Shown here: piece after piece, positions 32,266 to 40,505 of the stretch
Numbering within the stretch: position 1 is the first letter of the stretch
How the letters are laid out: the number at the start of each line of letters is the position of its first letter
Source of the DNA: Hypericibacter adhaerens
GTDB lineage: Bacteria > Pseudomonadota > Alphaproteobacteria > Dongiales > Dongiaceae
Length of the DNA stretch: 64,000 nucleotides
NCBI RefSeq assembly: GCF_008728835.1
Contig: NZ_CP042582.1
Span: 1,054,001 to 1,118,000 of the forward strand
Direction of reading: 5' to 3'
The notes under the pieces: model-generated
The model's database searches: none
Told to the model about the DNA's origin: nothing
Seen by the model: the letters and a program-made list of their open reading frames with translations, nothing else
Made by a program: the position numbers and the translations under genes

Positions 32266-32671
32266 GATGAAATCGCGCGGGAATCCAGGGGCGCCCTCAG
32301 ATATCCACGGAATCGGTGCATAACGCTGTTGATAATGCCGGCCGGTTCGGGGTTCCAGCCAGCGAATCCGTCCCTTTCACGTCATTGCCTATAAAATAGG
32401 CATAACTCATAACTTATTGAAATAACGCCACAAAAATAAGAATTTGCATGAACTCTTGATGAAGACGGGGCGAAGCCGGGAAGGGGTGATGGGGCGGCTT
32501 CGGGAGCAGGCCCGCTGTGCACAACTTGAAGCCTTGGGGCCGATGTCAAGCCCTTAACCAATAGTTCCGCCATTTCAAAGGGTTCAAGGAAGCTCCCACA
32601 TCCCGGATTATGCAGGCGGAGGCCGTCTCCGGGTTGTAATGCTCGCGCAAGGTAAACCGTGACGGTTTTGT
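32266..32671. other. Gene-free stretch upstream of uvrC
   Basis: The region between uvrC and folB contains an unusually A/T-rich block (about 32385-32455) in this G/C-rich genome. Inside are a perfect hairpin GCCTAT-AAA-ATAGGC (32387-32401) and the tandem repeat CATAACTCATAACT (32401-32414). It is the probable promoter and operator region of uvrC. No SOS box (GTTC-N7-GTTC or CTGT-type) was recognised. The rest (about 32460-32670) shows nothing. Confidence 0.55.
32387..32414. repeat. Short palindrome plus tandem heptamer in the uvrC upstream region
   Basis: GCCTATAAAATAGGC is a 6-bp inverted repeat with a 3-base centre. It directly abuts CATAACT repeated twice. Together they form a compact A/T-rich block likely to bind a regulator. 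Confidence 0.5.
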
Positions 32672-33106
32672 TCAAGCGCCGGGACGGCGGCGCTCGATCT
32701 CGATGCCGACGCTCTCGGCTTCCGGAAACACGTCGAGCTTCTCGATCCGCACCTTGGCACTCTGGACGCGGCGATCGGCGAAGCACATCTCCGCGATCCG
32801 CTCGCACAGCGTCTCCACCAGATTCACGTGCCCGTGCCCGACCACATGTCTAATTCCTGTCATCAATTCGCCATAACAGACCGTCTTCTCCAGATCGTCG
32901 TTGATCGGCCCTTCGGCTTCGACCTCCAGCTCGAGATTGAGACGGATCCGCTGATTGGCCACGCGTTCATGTTGATGAACGCCGATCCGGGCCGACAGCA
33001 CCAGGTCGCGGATGAACAGGCGCATCGGCACGCGCGCCGCTCGAGGGGCGGGAAAGGCGCTGATCACCTTCTTGCTCGCAGCGCTCTTCGGTTTGCTGAT
33101 GGCCAT
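32672..33106 (-). CDS. folB: Dihydroneopterin aldolase
   Basis: FolB cleaves 7,8-dihydroneopterin in folate synthesis. The 144-residue protein has MRLFIRDLVLSARIGVHQHE, typical of FolB N-termini, starting at residue 28. KTVCYGELMTGIRHVV and VNLVETLCERIAEMCF follow, with the conserved Tyr and Glu. KVRIEKLDVFPEAESVGIEI is the C-terminal strand containing the catalytic Lys (the KL/KP position). The first 27 residues are Lys/Ala-rich and may be non-native; a start at 33025 would give the usual length but has no clear ribosome site. Its neighbour is a pteridine-reductase-like SDR on the same strand. Confidence 0.9.
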   Translation of the reverse strand: MAISKPKSAASKKVISAFPAPRAARVPMRLFIRDLVLSARIGVHQHERVANQRIRLNLELEVEAEGPINDDLEKTVCYGELMTGIRHVVGHGHVNLVETLCERIAEMCFADRRVQSAKVRIEKLDVFPEAESVGIEIERRRPGA

Positions 33107-33295
33107 GGCGGTCGCCCTATCTGTCGGTGAGATCGTTACTGATCGAGTCAGGATCCCGGGTCTGCCCCGGGAATGCCGGTCGCGCTGTCCCGCTTGGCTG
33201 CTGCCTCTGACGGCGAGGGGCTTCCTCGGGATTTGGGAAGCCGGTATCGCGGCGGAAAGGTCCGTTGCCGGCGCCGCGCACAGTAGCGCCGGGGC

Positions 33296-34075
33296 TTATT
33301 CCTGCGCAACAAAGCCGCGGGAGGGTACGGCCCAGCCCAGATGCTCGCCGCCGTCCAGCGCGATCATTTGGCCGGTCATGGAGGGCGCGGCCAGGATGAA
33401 GCGCAGCGCCTCGCAGATTTCCTGCGGCGTGGTGCCGCGCCCGAGCGGCATCGCGGCACATTGGCGCTCGAACTGCTCCGCAGTCTGGCGCGGGCTCGGC
33501 AAGGTCGGGCCGGGCCCGATGCCGTTCACCCGGATCCGCGGCGCCAGCGCCAGGGCGAGGGTGCGCGTCAGCGTCCACAAGCCCATCTTGCCGACCGTAT
33601 AGGAGAGGAAATAGGGCGTCGGCTTCCAGACCCGCTGGTCGAGCATATTGACGATGTTGCCCGGCGCGCCGGCCGGGAGCTGTCGCGCGAAGGCCTGGCA
33701 GAGCACCAGCGGCGCCCGCAGGTTGGTCTCGATATGCGCGTCCCAGGAGGCGCGCGTCGCCGTGTCGATCTTGTCCATCTCGAACAGCGACGCGTTGTTG
33801 ACCAGGAGCGAGAGCGGCCCCAGCGCGGCGCTCGCGCGCGGCAGCAGGCCTTCGACCTCGACCTCGCGCTGCAGGTCGGCATGCAGCGCCACCGCGCGTC
33901 CGCCGCCCTGCTGGATCGAGCGTGCCAACGCCTCGGCCTCGTCGCGCGAGCTGTTGTAGTGGATGGCGACGGCCCAGCCTTGCCGGGCGAGATCCTCGGC
34001 GATGGCGCGGCCGATGCGCTTGGCGGCGCCCGTCACGAGGGCCGTGCGGAGCGAAGCGGAGGGAGGATTCGTCAT
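33296..34075 (-). CDS. SDR-family oxidoreductase, pteridine reductase (FolM/PTR1)-like
   Basis: A 259-residue short-chain dehydrogenase. The cofactor motif is TGAAKRIGRAIAEDL; the Arg within TGxxxRIG is characteristic of NADPH-specific pteridine reductases. LLVNNASLFEMD, then the catalytic YTVGKMGL (Tyr-x-x-x-Lys), and IRVNGIGPGPTLP complete the fold. The usual catalytic serine position reads NMLDQRVWKPTPYFLSYTVG, close to PTR1 and FolM sequences. It is next to folB, so dihydrofolate or dihydromonapterin reduction is the likely role. Start at 34075 chosen for the family-typical N-terminus and GGAGG at 34060-34064 complement context. Confidence 0.85.
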   Translation of the reverse strand: MTNPPSASLRTALVTGAAKRIGRAIAEDLARQGWAVAIHYNSSRDEAEALARSIQQGGGRAVALHADLQREVEVEGLLPRASAALGPLSLLVNNASLFEMDKIDTATRASWDAHIETNLRAPLVLCQAFARQLPAGAPGNIVNMLDQRVWKPTPYFLSYTVGKMGLWTLTRTLALALAPRIRVNGIGPGPTLPSPRQTAEQFERQCAAMPLGRGTTPQEICEALRFILAAPSMTGQMIALDGGEHLGWAVPSRGFVAQE

Positions 34076-34331
34076 GGCCCGGAGAATGGCCCGGCCCCTT
34101 GCCGGTGGCAACCCTGCAGAGCCGCGGGGCGAGCCGGCAAGGCCCTGATCGCGCCGCGAGATTCAAGCCTGCCCGGCTCTGCGACCCGCATGGTATAAGA
34201 CCGCAGGGGAAGAGCGAACGGCCGGAGCCGGGCGCAAGGGTGGGCGCTCGCGGTGCCGGAAGTTGCCGTCGGTTCGATGTCGCCCGGCCAGAGGGGAGGG
34301 CCGGAGGGACGCTGCAGAAGGGTGTGTCCGC

Positions 34332-34715
34332 ATGATGCGATCTGTCGCTTCGCTTGCCCTTGTTCTTGCCCTCGGTCTCGCCGGCTGTGCCCAGTCCTAC
34401 CAGCCGATCGTGGACACCAAGGGCGTCGATACCGCCAAGTATCAGCAGGATCTCTATGAATGCCGCCAATATGCCGAGCAGGTGAGCCCGGTGGGCGATG
34501 CCGCCACGGGTGGCCTGATCGGAGCCGCGGGCGGGGCCGCGCTGGGCGCCATCGTCGGCGCCTTCTCCGGCGGTGCCGGGACGGGCGCGGCGATCGGAGC
34601 GGCGACGGGCGGCGCTGTCGGTGCCGGTGCCGGGGGCGTCAGCGGCGTCAGCGAGCAGAAGCGCATCATCGACAACTGCCTGCGCGGGCGCGGCTACAAC
34701 GTATTGAACAACTGA
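34332..34715 (+). CDS. Glycine-zipper lipoprotein
   Basis: A 127-residue secreted protein. The signal peptide ends in a lipobox, LALGLAGC, with Cys19-20 the expected lipidation site, so Lgt at 2607 would act on it. After a short linker with a conserved CRQYAEQV comes a glycine zipper (GGLIGAAGGAALGAIVGAF, then GTGAAIGAATGGAVGAGAGG). A C-terminal CLRGRGYNVLN motif follows, typical of outer-membrane-associated Rickettsia 17-kDa-like and OmpA-like lipoproteins. Two adjacent ATGs (34332, 34335) are possible starts. Role probably structural in the envelope. Confidence 0.85.
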   Translation: MMRSVASLALVLALGLAGCAQSYQPIVDTKGVDTAKYQQDLYECRQYAEQVSPVGDAATGGLIGAAGGAALGAIVGAFSGGAGTGAAIGAATGGAVGAGAGGVSGVSEQKRIIDNCLRGRGYNVLNN

Positions 34716-34866
34716 CCCGAGAGCCGAGCCCGGTCATCCGCGGCGCGGCTGCGCAACGCCGTTTTGTTGCGGCCAGCTCAACAATTGATGGCTTGCACGG
34801 CGCTCCGCGGCCGGCTCACGATGAGTGGGGAGCGCTGCGCGCCCGAAGGAGGCGAAGGATCCGATC

Positions 34867-35343
34867 ATGACCGAGACGTCCGCCGGGAAATGGCGCAGCG
34901 ACGGCGTTCAAGTGATTCCGGGGTCGTCGCTCGATCCCAACACGGCCCAGACGCCGGGCATGTCGCGGGCGACGGCGATCAATTTCGCGCGCGCCGGCGC
35001 GCAGAAGATCTGGGCGGGCACGGTGACGATCGCGCCCAACGCCAAGACCGGGGCGCATCATCACGGTGCGCTCGAGAGCGTGATCTATGTGGTGCGCGGC
35101 AAGGCGCGGATGCGCTGGGGCGAGAAGCTGGAGTTCGTGGCCGAGGCCGGCCCCGGCGATTTCATCTTCATTCCGCCCTACGTGCCCCACCAGGAGATCA
35201 ACGCCGATCCGGGCGAGAAGCTCGAATGCGTGCTGGTGCGCAGCGACCAGGAGCCGGTCGTGGTCAATCTCGACATCGAACCGGTCGAGAAGCCGGATGC
35301 CGTCGCCTGGATCGACCCGATCCATCGCCACCCGCACAAATGA
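34867..35343 (+). CDS. Cupin domain-containing protein
   Basis: A 158-residue single-domain cupin. Motif 1 is TGAHHHGALESVIYVVRGK with the metal-binding histidines and glutamate; motif 2 is PGDFIFIPPYVPHQEIN with the last His. ATG 34867 follows GAAGGA at 34854-34859. The enzyme or binding substrate is unknown. The 52-bp gap to the aldehyde dehydrogenase gene indicates an operon, so it may act on an aldehyde precursor or as a regulator-like binding protein. Confidence 0.85.
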   Translation: MTETSAGKWRSDGVQVIPGSSLDPNTAQTPGMSRATAINFARAGAQKIWAGTVTIAPNAKTGAHHHGALESVIYVVRGKARMRWGEKLEFVAEAGPGDFIFIPPYVPHQEINADPGEKLECVLVRSDQEPVVVNLDIEPVEKPDAVAWIDPIHRHPHK

Positions 35344-35395
35344 CGTGTCTGCTGCGCTCGTCAGGGCGGGGTTTCACTGAATCCAGGAGTAGATC

Positions 35396-36841
35396 ATGAA
35401 TGCCGAACGCGGCCGTGACATCCAGCTGCTGATCGATGGCGAGTTTCGGGCGGGCAGCTCGAACGACTGGCTTGCGATCGTGAACCCCGCGACCGAGGCG
35501 ACCGTCGGCCGCCTCGCCGTCGCGACGAAGGCGGATCTCGACCGGGCACTGGCCGCCGCCGCGCGCGGCTTCGCGCAATGGCGCACGGTCTCGCCGTTCG
35601 AGCGCTCGAAGCTGCTGCGCCGCGCGGGCGACCTGATCCGGTCGCGCGCCGACGGCCTGGCCGAGGCGCTGACCGCGGAGCAGGGCAAGCCGCTGGCCGA
35701 GGCGCGCATCGAGATCATGACCTGCGGCGACATCCTCGACTGGTATGCGGAGGAAGGGCGGCGCACTTACGGCCGCACCATCCCGGCGCGCCTGCCGGGC
35801 GTGACGCAGATCGTGACACAGGAGCCGGTCGGCCCCGTCGCGGCCTTCAGCCCCTGGAACTTTCCGGCCTCGCAGGCGATGCGCAAGATCGCCGGCGCGC
35901 TCGCCGCCGGCTGCTCGATCATCATCAAGCCGCCGGAAGAGGCGCCGAGCGCGGCGCTCGCCTTCGGCGCGGCGCTGACCGAGGCCGGGGTGCCGGCCGG
36001 CGTGGTCAATATCGTGTTCGGCCGTCCGGCGGAGATCTCCGAGCATCTGATCCCTTCGCCGATCATCCGCAAGGTCTCCTTCACCGGCTCGGTGCCGGTC
36101 GGCAAGCATCTGGCGCAGCTCGCCGGCGCGCATATGAAGCCGGCCACGATGGAGCTCGGCGGCCATGCGCCGGTCCTGGTGTTCGACGATGTCGATCCGG
36201 CCAAGGCGGCGCAGATCCTGGTCGGCATGAAGTTCCGCAACGCCGGGCAGGTCTGCGTGTCGCCGACGCGCTTCTATGTGCAGGGCGACAGCTACCGACC
36301 CTTCCTCAAGGCCTTCGCCGGCGCGGCGCAGGCCTTGCGCGTGGGCGAGGGCCGCGATCCGCAATCGCAGATGGGACCGCTCGCCAACCGCCGCCGGCTC
36401 GACGCCGTCGAGAGCCTGGTGAACGACGCGGTCGCGGACGGTGCCAAGGTCGCCACGGGCGGCAAGCGCATCGGCAATCGCGGCTATTTCTACGCGCCCA
36501 CCGTGCTGACCGATCTGCCGGCCTCGGCGCGGATCCTCTCGACCGAGCCCTTCGGCCCGGTCGCCCTGATCCAGCCCTTCGGCGATCCGGCCGAGGCGAT
36601 CGAGAAAGCCAATGCCACCAGCTATGGGCTGGCTTCCTATGCCTTCACGAAATCCTCCGAACGGGCGGCGCTGGCAGCGGGCTCGCTGCAGTCCGGCATG
36701 GTCGGCATCAATCATTTCGGGGTGGGGCTGATCGAGACGCCGTTCGGCGGCATCAAGGACAGCGGCTACGGCCACGAAGGCGGCAGCGAAGGCCTCGCAG
36801 CCTATCTGGTGAAAAAGTTCGTCAGCCAGGCGCCGATCTGA
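35396..36841 (+). CDS. NAD(P)-dependent aldehyde dehydrogenase (succinate-semialdehyde dehydrogenase type)
   Basis: A 481-residue ALDH. The catalytic Cys lies in FRNAGQVCVSPTRFYV, the general-base Glu in TMELGGHAPVLVF, and the cofactor motif in SFTGSVPVGKHL; FSPWNFPASQAMRKI is the oxyanion-hole Asn region. ETPFGGIKDSGYGHEGGSEG at the C-terminus is typical of GabD/SSADH and related enzymes. Length is normal. It follows the cupin gene and converges with the flavin monooxygenase gene 13 bp away. Exact aldehyde unknown. Confidence 0.9.
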   Translation: MNAERGRDIQLLIDGEFRAGSSNDWLAIVNPATEATVGRLAVATKADLDRALAAAARGFAQWRTVSPFERSKLLRRAGDLIRSRADGLAEALTAEQGKPLAEARIEIMTCGDILDWYAEEGRRTYGRTIPARLPGVTQIVTQEPVGPVAAFSPWNFPASQAMRKIAGALAAGCSIIIKPPEEAPSAALAFGAALTEAGVPAGVVNIVFGRPAEISEHLIPSPIIRKVSFTGSVPVGKHLAQLAGAHMKPATMELGGHAPVLVFDDVDPAKAAQILVGMKFRNAGQVCVSPTRFYVQGDSYRPFLKAFAGAAQALRVGEGRDPQSQMGPLANRRRLDAVESLVNDAVADGAKVATGGKRIGNRGYFYAPTVLTDLPASARILSTEPFGPVALIQPFGDPAEAIEKANATSYGLASYAFTKSSERAALAAGSLQSGMVGINHFGVGLIETPFGGIKDSGYGHEGGSEGLAAYLVKKFVSQAPI

Positions 36842-36854
36842 TCCGGCCGCGCCG

Positions 36855-37952
36855 TCACTCGGCGGCGCTGACGCCGCGGCTGCGCGCCCGGTCGGCGGCG
36901 AGCCGGCGGGTCAGCGGGATCAGTTCGCGGCCATAATCGATCGCGTCCTCCAGCGGATCGAAGCCGCGGATCAGGAAGGTCGTGACGCCGAGATCGAAAT
37001 AATCGAGCAGGCCCTCGGCGACCTGCTCCGGCGTTCCCACCAGCGAGGTGCTGTTGCCGCGCGCGCCGGTCGCGGCGGCGGCGGCCGTCCAGAGGCGCTT
37101 GTCGAGGCGGGCGCCCTGGGCCGCCGCCGCCAGCAGGCGCTGCGAGCCGGTATTGGCGGGCTTGAGATCGGCCGCGCCGAGCCCGGCCTCTGCCCGCACG
37201 GCGCGGATGCGCTCGAGGATCTCGTCCGCCCGCTTCCAGGCCGCCTCTTCCGTGCCGGCCAGGATCGGCCGCAGCGAGAGGCTGAAGCGGACCTGCCGCC
37301 CATGCTTCGCCGCGGCGGCGCGCACCCGCGTGACGGTCTCGCGCACCTGTGCAAGGGTCTCGCCCCACAGCGCATAGATGTCCGCATGCTTGCCGGCGAT
37401 CTCGACCGCCGCGTCGGAGGAGCCGCCGAAATAGACCGGGATCGACGGCGTCTGCAGCGGCTTCACCTGGGAGAAGGCGCCGTCGACCCGGTAATACTTG
37501 CCGCTGAAGTCGAAGGGCTTCTCGCTGGTCCAGGTCCGGCGCAGCAGCGTGACGAACTCGTCGGTGCGCTCATAGCGCTCGTCGTGGGTGAGATAGTCGC
37601 CGTCGCGGCGCTGCTCGGCATCGTCGCCGCCCGAGATGATATGGACTGCCACGCGCCCGCCGGTGACGTGATCGAGCGTGGCGAAGTTGCGCGCGGCATA
37701 GGTCGGCGCCACGAAGCCCGGGCGATGCGCGATCATCAGGCCCAGCCGTTGCGTGACGCTGGCGGCATAGGCGGCGATCTGGGCGCCATCGGGGGCGTCC
37801 GAATGATGCGCGACCAGGATGCGGTCGAACCCGGCCGCCTCATGCGCCTGCGCGAAGCGCCGGACATAGTCGAGATCGACGATCGGCCCGCGCGCCGGGA
37901 TCGTCTCGGAGGCGAGGCGGTGGGCGATCATGCCGATGAAGTCGATGGTCAT
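36855..37952 (-). CDS. LLM-class flavin-dependent monooxygenase (SsuD-like)
   Basis: A 365-residue FMNH2-dependent monooxygenase of the alkanesulfonate monooxygenase type. Recognisable segments are FDRILVAHHSDAPDGAQIAA, RPGFVAPTYAARNFATLDHV, GRVAVHIISGGDDAEQRRDGD, and YFGGSSDAAVEIAGKHADIY. SsuD releases sulfite from alkanesulfonates using reduced flavin from a partner reductase. The gene lies 37 bp downstream of an acyl-CoA-dehydrogenase-like oxygenase on the same strand, a combination found in sulfur-acquisition clusters. No transporter or flavin reductase is adjacent. Confidence 0.9.
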   Translation of the reverse strand: MTIDFIGMIAHRLASETIPARGPIVDLDYVRRFAQAHEAAGFDRILVAHHSDAPDGAQIAAYAASVTQRLGLMIAHRPGFVAPTYAARNFATLDHVTGGRVAVHIISGGDDAEQRRDGDYLTHDERYERTDEFVTLLRRTWTSEKPFDFSGKYYRVDGAFSQVKPLQTPSIPVYFGGSSDAAVEIAGKHADIYALWGETLAQVRETVTRVRAAAAKHGRQVRFSLSLRPILAGTEEAAWKRADEILERIRAVRAEAGLGAADLKPANTGSQRLLAAAAQGARLDKRLWTAAAAATGARGNSTSLVGTPEQVAEGLLDYFDLGVTTFLIRGFDPLEDAIDYGRELIPLTRRLAADRARSRGVSAAE

Positions 37953-37989
37953 GGCGGTTTTTCCGGGGCTCTTTGGAAGGGGCGTCGCG

Positions 37990-39174
37990 TCAGGGGACCG
38001 GCGCCTCGAGATCGAGGGCCAGCCGTCCGCTCGCGATCCGTACCGAATCGTCCTGGGGTGTGTGGATGCGGCCGCAGACCACGTCGCGGAAATGGCGCTC
38101 CAGCGGCTCCTCGGTGGAAAGGCCGGGATTGCCGGAGAGCCTGACCGCGGTTTCGACGGCAGCGATCGCCTGGCTGGTCACGGTCAGCTTGATCTGGCCG
38201 CTTTCCGTGAGGCGGGGCGGATGGCCTTCGTCGGCGTCGCGGGCGGCGCTGCGCAGAAGACGCTTATTGACGTCGAGTAGCGTCTCGATCTCGCCGGCTG
38301 CCTCCTGGAAGCGCGGCAGGCTCGCGAGCGGCGCGCCCAGATTGGCCGGTGCGCGTGTCTGCAGAAATCGCAGGAACCATTGGCGGGCCGCCAGAGCGAT
38401 GCCGTGATAGACCGCGGCCACCAGCAGCGTGTTCCACGCATAGACGGTCGGGTCCTGCGGATGCCAGGCGGCGGGGGCGCGGATATCGACGGCGTGATCC
38501 GCCGGAATCGCCACATCGCGCAGGATCACGTCATGGCTGGCCGAGGCCCGCATGCCGAGCTGGTTCCAACTTTCCCTGACTTCGATGCCGGGCGTGCCGC
38601 CGGGCACCAGGAACGTGCCGACCCTGGGGTCGGGCCCCTCGGTGTGGGCCCAGACCGCGAGCCAGGACAGGATGGGGATGCCGGTCGAGTAGATCTTGTG
38701 CCCGCTGAGGCTCCAGCCGTTCGCCGTTCGCCGCGCCACGGTCGCCGGCAGGCCGCCGCGCGCCGGCGTGCCCAGGGCGGGCTCGACCCTGAGCGCGTTG
38801 ATCAGCGAGATCCCGGTCGCCGCTTCGCGGCCGAGCCGCTCCGCCCAGGCGGCGGGCCAGCTGCGTGCCGCCGTCGCGAGATGGATATAATGCATGGCGA
38901 GCACCAGCGCGGTCGAAGGCTCGCCCTGTGCGATGTCGCGGATCACGGCGACGGCATCCTCGAGCCCGCGGGCGTGGCCGCCGAAACGCTGCGGCGCATT
39001 GAGTGCCAGCAGGCCTTCCTGGGCGAGCCGGTCGAAATTCGCATGGGGAAAGCTCGGGGCCCGGTCGTGAGCGCCGGCGGTCAGGGCGAATTCCTCGCCG
39101 AGCCGGGCCGCGCGATGAACCGGCGATTCGACCTCGATGGACGGACTCGGGTGGGGCTTGGCCATGGGGACCAT
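37990..39174 (-). CDS. Acyl-CoA-dehydrogenase-fold flavin monooxygenase (SfnB/DszC-like)
   Basis: A 394-residue protein with the acyl-CoA dehydrogenase fold. FDRLAQEGLLALNAPQRFGG at the N-terminus, GWSLSGHKIYSTGIPILSWL, a central beta-domain (FLVPGGTPGIEVRESWNQLG) and the helical C-terminus are typical. SfnB and DszC-type members lack the dehydrogenase glutamate and use reduced flavin and oxygen in sulfur scavenging. The C-terminal GNPGLSTEEPLERHFRDVVC is consistent with that group. An alternative ATG four codons in is equally possible. Coupled with the SsuD-like gene, so desulfonation or sulfone oxidation is the inferred role. Confidence 0.84.
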   Translation of the reverse strand: MVPMAKPHPSPSIEVESPVHRAARLGEEFALTAGAHDRAPSFPHANFDRLAQEGLLALNAPQRFGGHARGLEDAVAVIRDIAQGEPSTALVLAMHYIHLATAARSWPAAWAERLGREAATGISLINALRVEPALGTPARGGLPATVARRTANGWSLSGHKIYSTGIPILSWLAVWAHTEGPDPRVGTFLVPGGTPGIEVRESWNQLGMRASASHDVILRDVAIPADHAVDIRAPAAWHPQDPTVYAWNTLLVAAVYHGIALAARQWFLRFLQTRAPANLGAPLASLPRFQEAAGEIETLLDVNKRLLRSAARDADEGHPPRLTESGQIKLTVTSQAIAAVETAVRLSGNPGLSTEEPLERHFRDVVCGRIHTPQDDSVRIASGRLALDLEAPVP

Positions 39175-39374
39175 TGGAATGGGCCAATTTCGGGGATGGG
39201 GCCGTCACCGCCCCGCCCCAGAGAACGCGCTGGACGCCCGCGCCGTAAATCGAGCATTTCTTCTGCGGGCCTTGAGAAAATCTCGTTGGTCGCGACCGAG
39301 GCCAGCGTATTTAGAAGGCGGTGCGGCCGCGCCGGACGGCGCGTTCCTACGGCCTCTCTCAATGGGTTGGAACC

Positions 39375-40487
39375 ATGGATCTTTTCACACCGGTCACGAT
39401 CGGGCCGCTGAAACTGCCCAACCGCATCGTCATGGCGCCGATGACGCGCAACCGCGCCCGCGACGATCAGACGCCGACGGAGGCGATGGCGACCTACTAT
39501 GCCCAGCGCGCCAGCGGCGGCCTGATCGTGACGGAGGCGAGCCAGGTCTCGCATCTGGGCGTCGGCTACCCGCGCACGCCCGGCATCCATAACGAGGCGC
39601 AGATCGAGGGCTGGCGCCGGGTGACCGACATGGTGCATGGCGCGGGCGGACGGATCTTCCTGCAGCTCTGGCATGCCGGCCGTGCCTCGCATCCCTCGCT
39701 GCTGCCGGACAGCGCCTTGCCGGTCGCGCCCTCGGCCATCGCGGCCCGGGGCAAGGCCTTTACGTTGCAGGGCCTGTTGCCTTTCCCGACGCCGCGAGCA
39801 CTCGAGACGCGCGAGATCGCCGGGCTGGTCGCCGAGTTCGGCGCGGCCACCCAACGCGCACAGCTTGCCGGTTTCGACGGCGTCGAGATCCATGCCGGCA
39901 ATGGTTATCTCATCGATCAGTTCCTCCGGGACGGCACCAACCGGCGCACCGACCGCTATGGCGGCGATGCCGCCGGTCGCGCGCGGTTCCTGCTCGAGAT
40001 CGCCGAGGCGGTCATCGGCAACTGGAGCGCCGACCGGGTGGGCGTGCGCCTGTCGCCGGTGCAGAGCTTCAACGACATGAGCGATTCCGACCCCGCCGCC
40101 ACCTTCGGCCATGTGGCCGCCGCCTTGGATCCGCTGGGGCTCGCCTATCTCCATGTGGTGGAGCCGGTCACCGGCAGCGAGGCCGGCCAGTTCCCGCCGG
40201 TCGCCCCGGGCCTGCGACGCGCTTTCAAGGGGCCGCTGATCCTCAATGGCGGCTACACCCATGCGCTGGCCCAGAAGGCGATCGCGGCGGGCGAGGCCGA
40301 CCTGATCTCGTTCGGCGCGGCCTTCCTCGCCAATCCCGATCTGCCGGAGCGGCTGCGCCGCCGCACGCCGCTCAACCCGGCCGATCGCGCGACCTTCTAT
40401 GGCGGCGACGAGCGCGGCTACACCGACTATCCGCCGCTGCCGGATACGGTCGCGGTGGAGGAAGGCGAGGGTCCCAGCCTGTCCTGA
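39375..40487 (+). CDS. Old yellow enzyme family alkene reductase (NemA-like)
   Basis: A 370-residue FMN-dependent reductase of activated double bonds. Start ATG 39375. The substrate-anion-binding pair appears as FDGVEIHAGNGYLIDQFL (His-x-x-Asn), followed by RDGTNRRTDRYGGDAAGRAR, a family signature. FMN-binding segments include NRIVMAPMTRNRA near the N-terminus and FGAAFLANPDLPERL near the end. Typical length. The gene is divergent from the SfnB-like gene with 200 bp between them, and converges with the chemosensory operon. Confidence 0.94.
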   Translation: MDLFTPVTIGPLKLPNRIVMAPMTRNRARDDQTPTEAMATYYAQRASGGLIVTEASQVSHLGVGYPRTPGIHNEAQIEGWRRVTDMVHGAGGRIFLQLWHAGRASHPSLLPDSALPVAPSAIAARGKAFTLQGLLPFPTPRALETREIAGLVAEFGAATQRAQLAGFDGVEIHAGNGYLIDQFLRDGTNRRTDRYGGDAAGRARFLLEIAEAVIGNWSADRVGVRLSPVQSFNDMSDSDPAATFGHVAAALDPLGLAYLHVVEPVTGSEAGQFPPVAPGLRRAFKGPLILNGGYTHALAQKAIAAGEADLISFGAAFLANPDLPERLRRRTPLNPADRATFYGGDERGYTDYPPLPDTVAVEEGEGPSLS

Positions 40488-40505
40488 CGGCGCCGGCCGG
40501 GCGCC

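Noticed and set aside
32382-32807. 141-codon minus-strand open frame between folB and uvrC
   Set aside because: Starts inside folB in another frame, lacks a ribosome site, and passes through the A/T-rich regulatory region.
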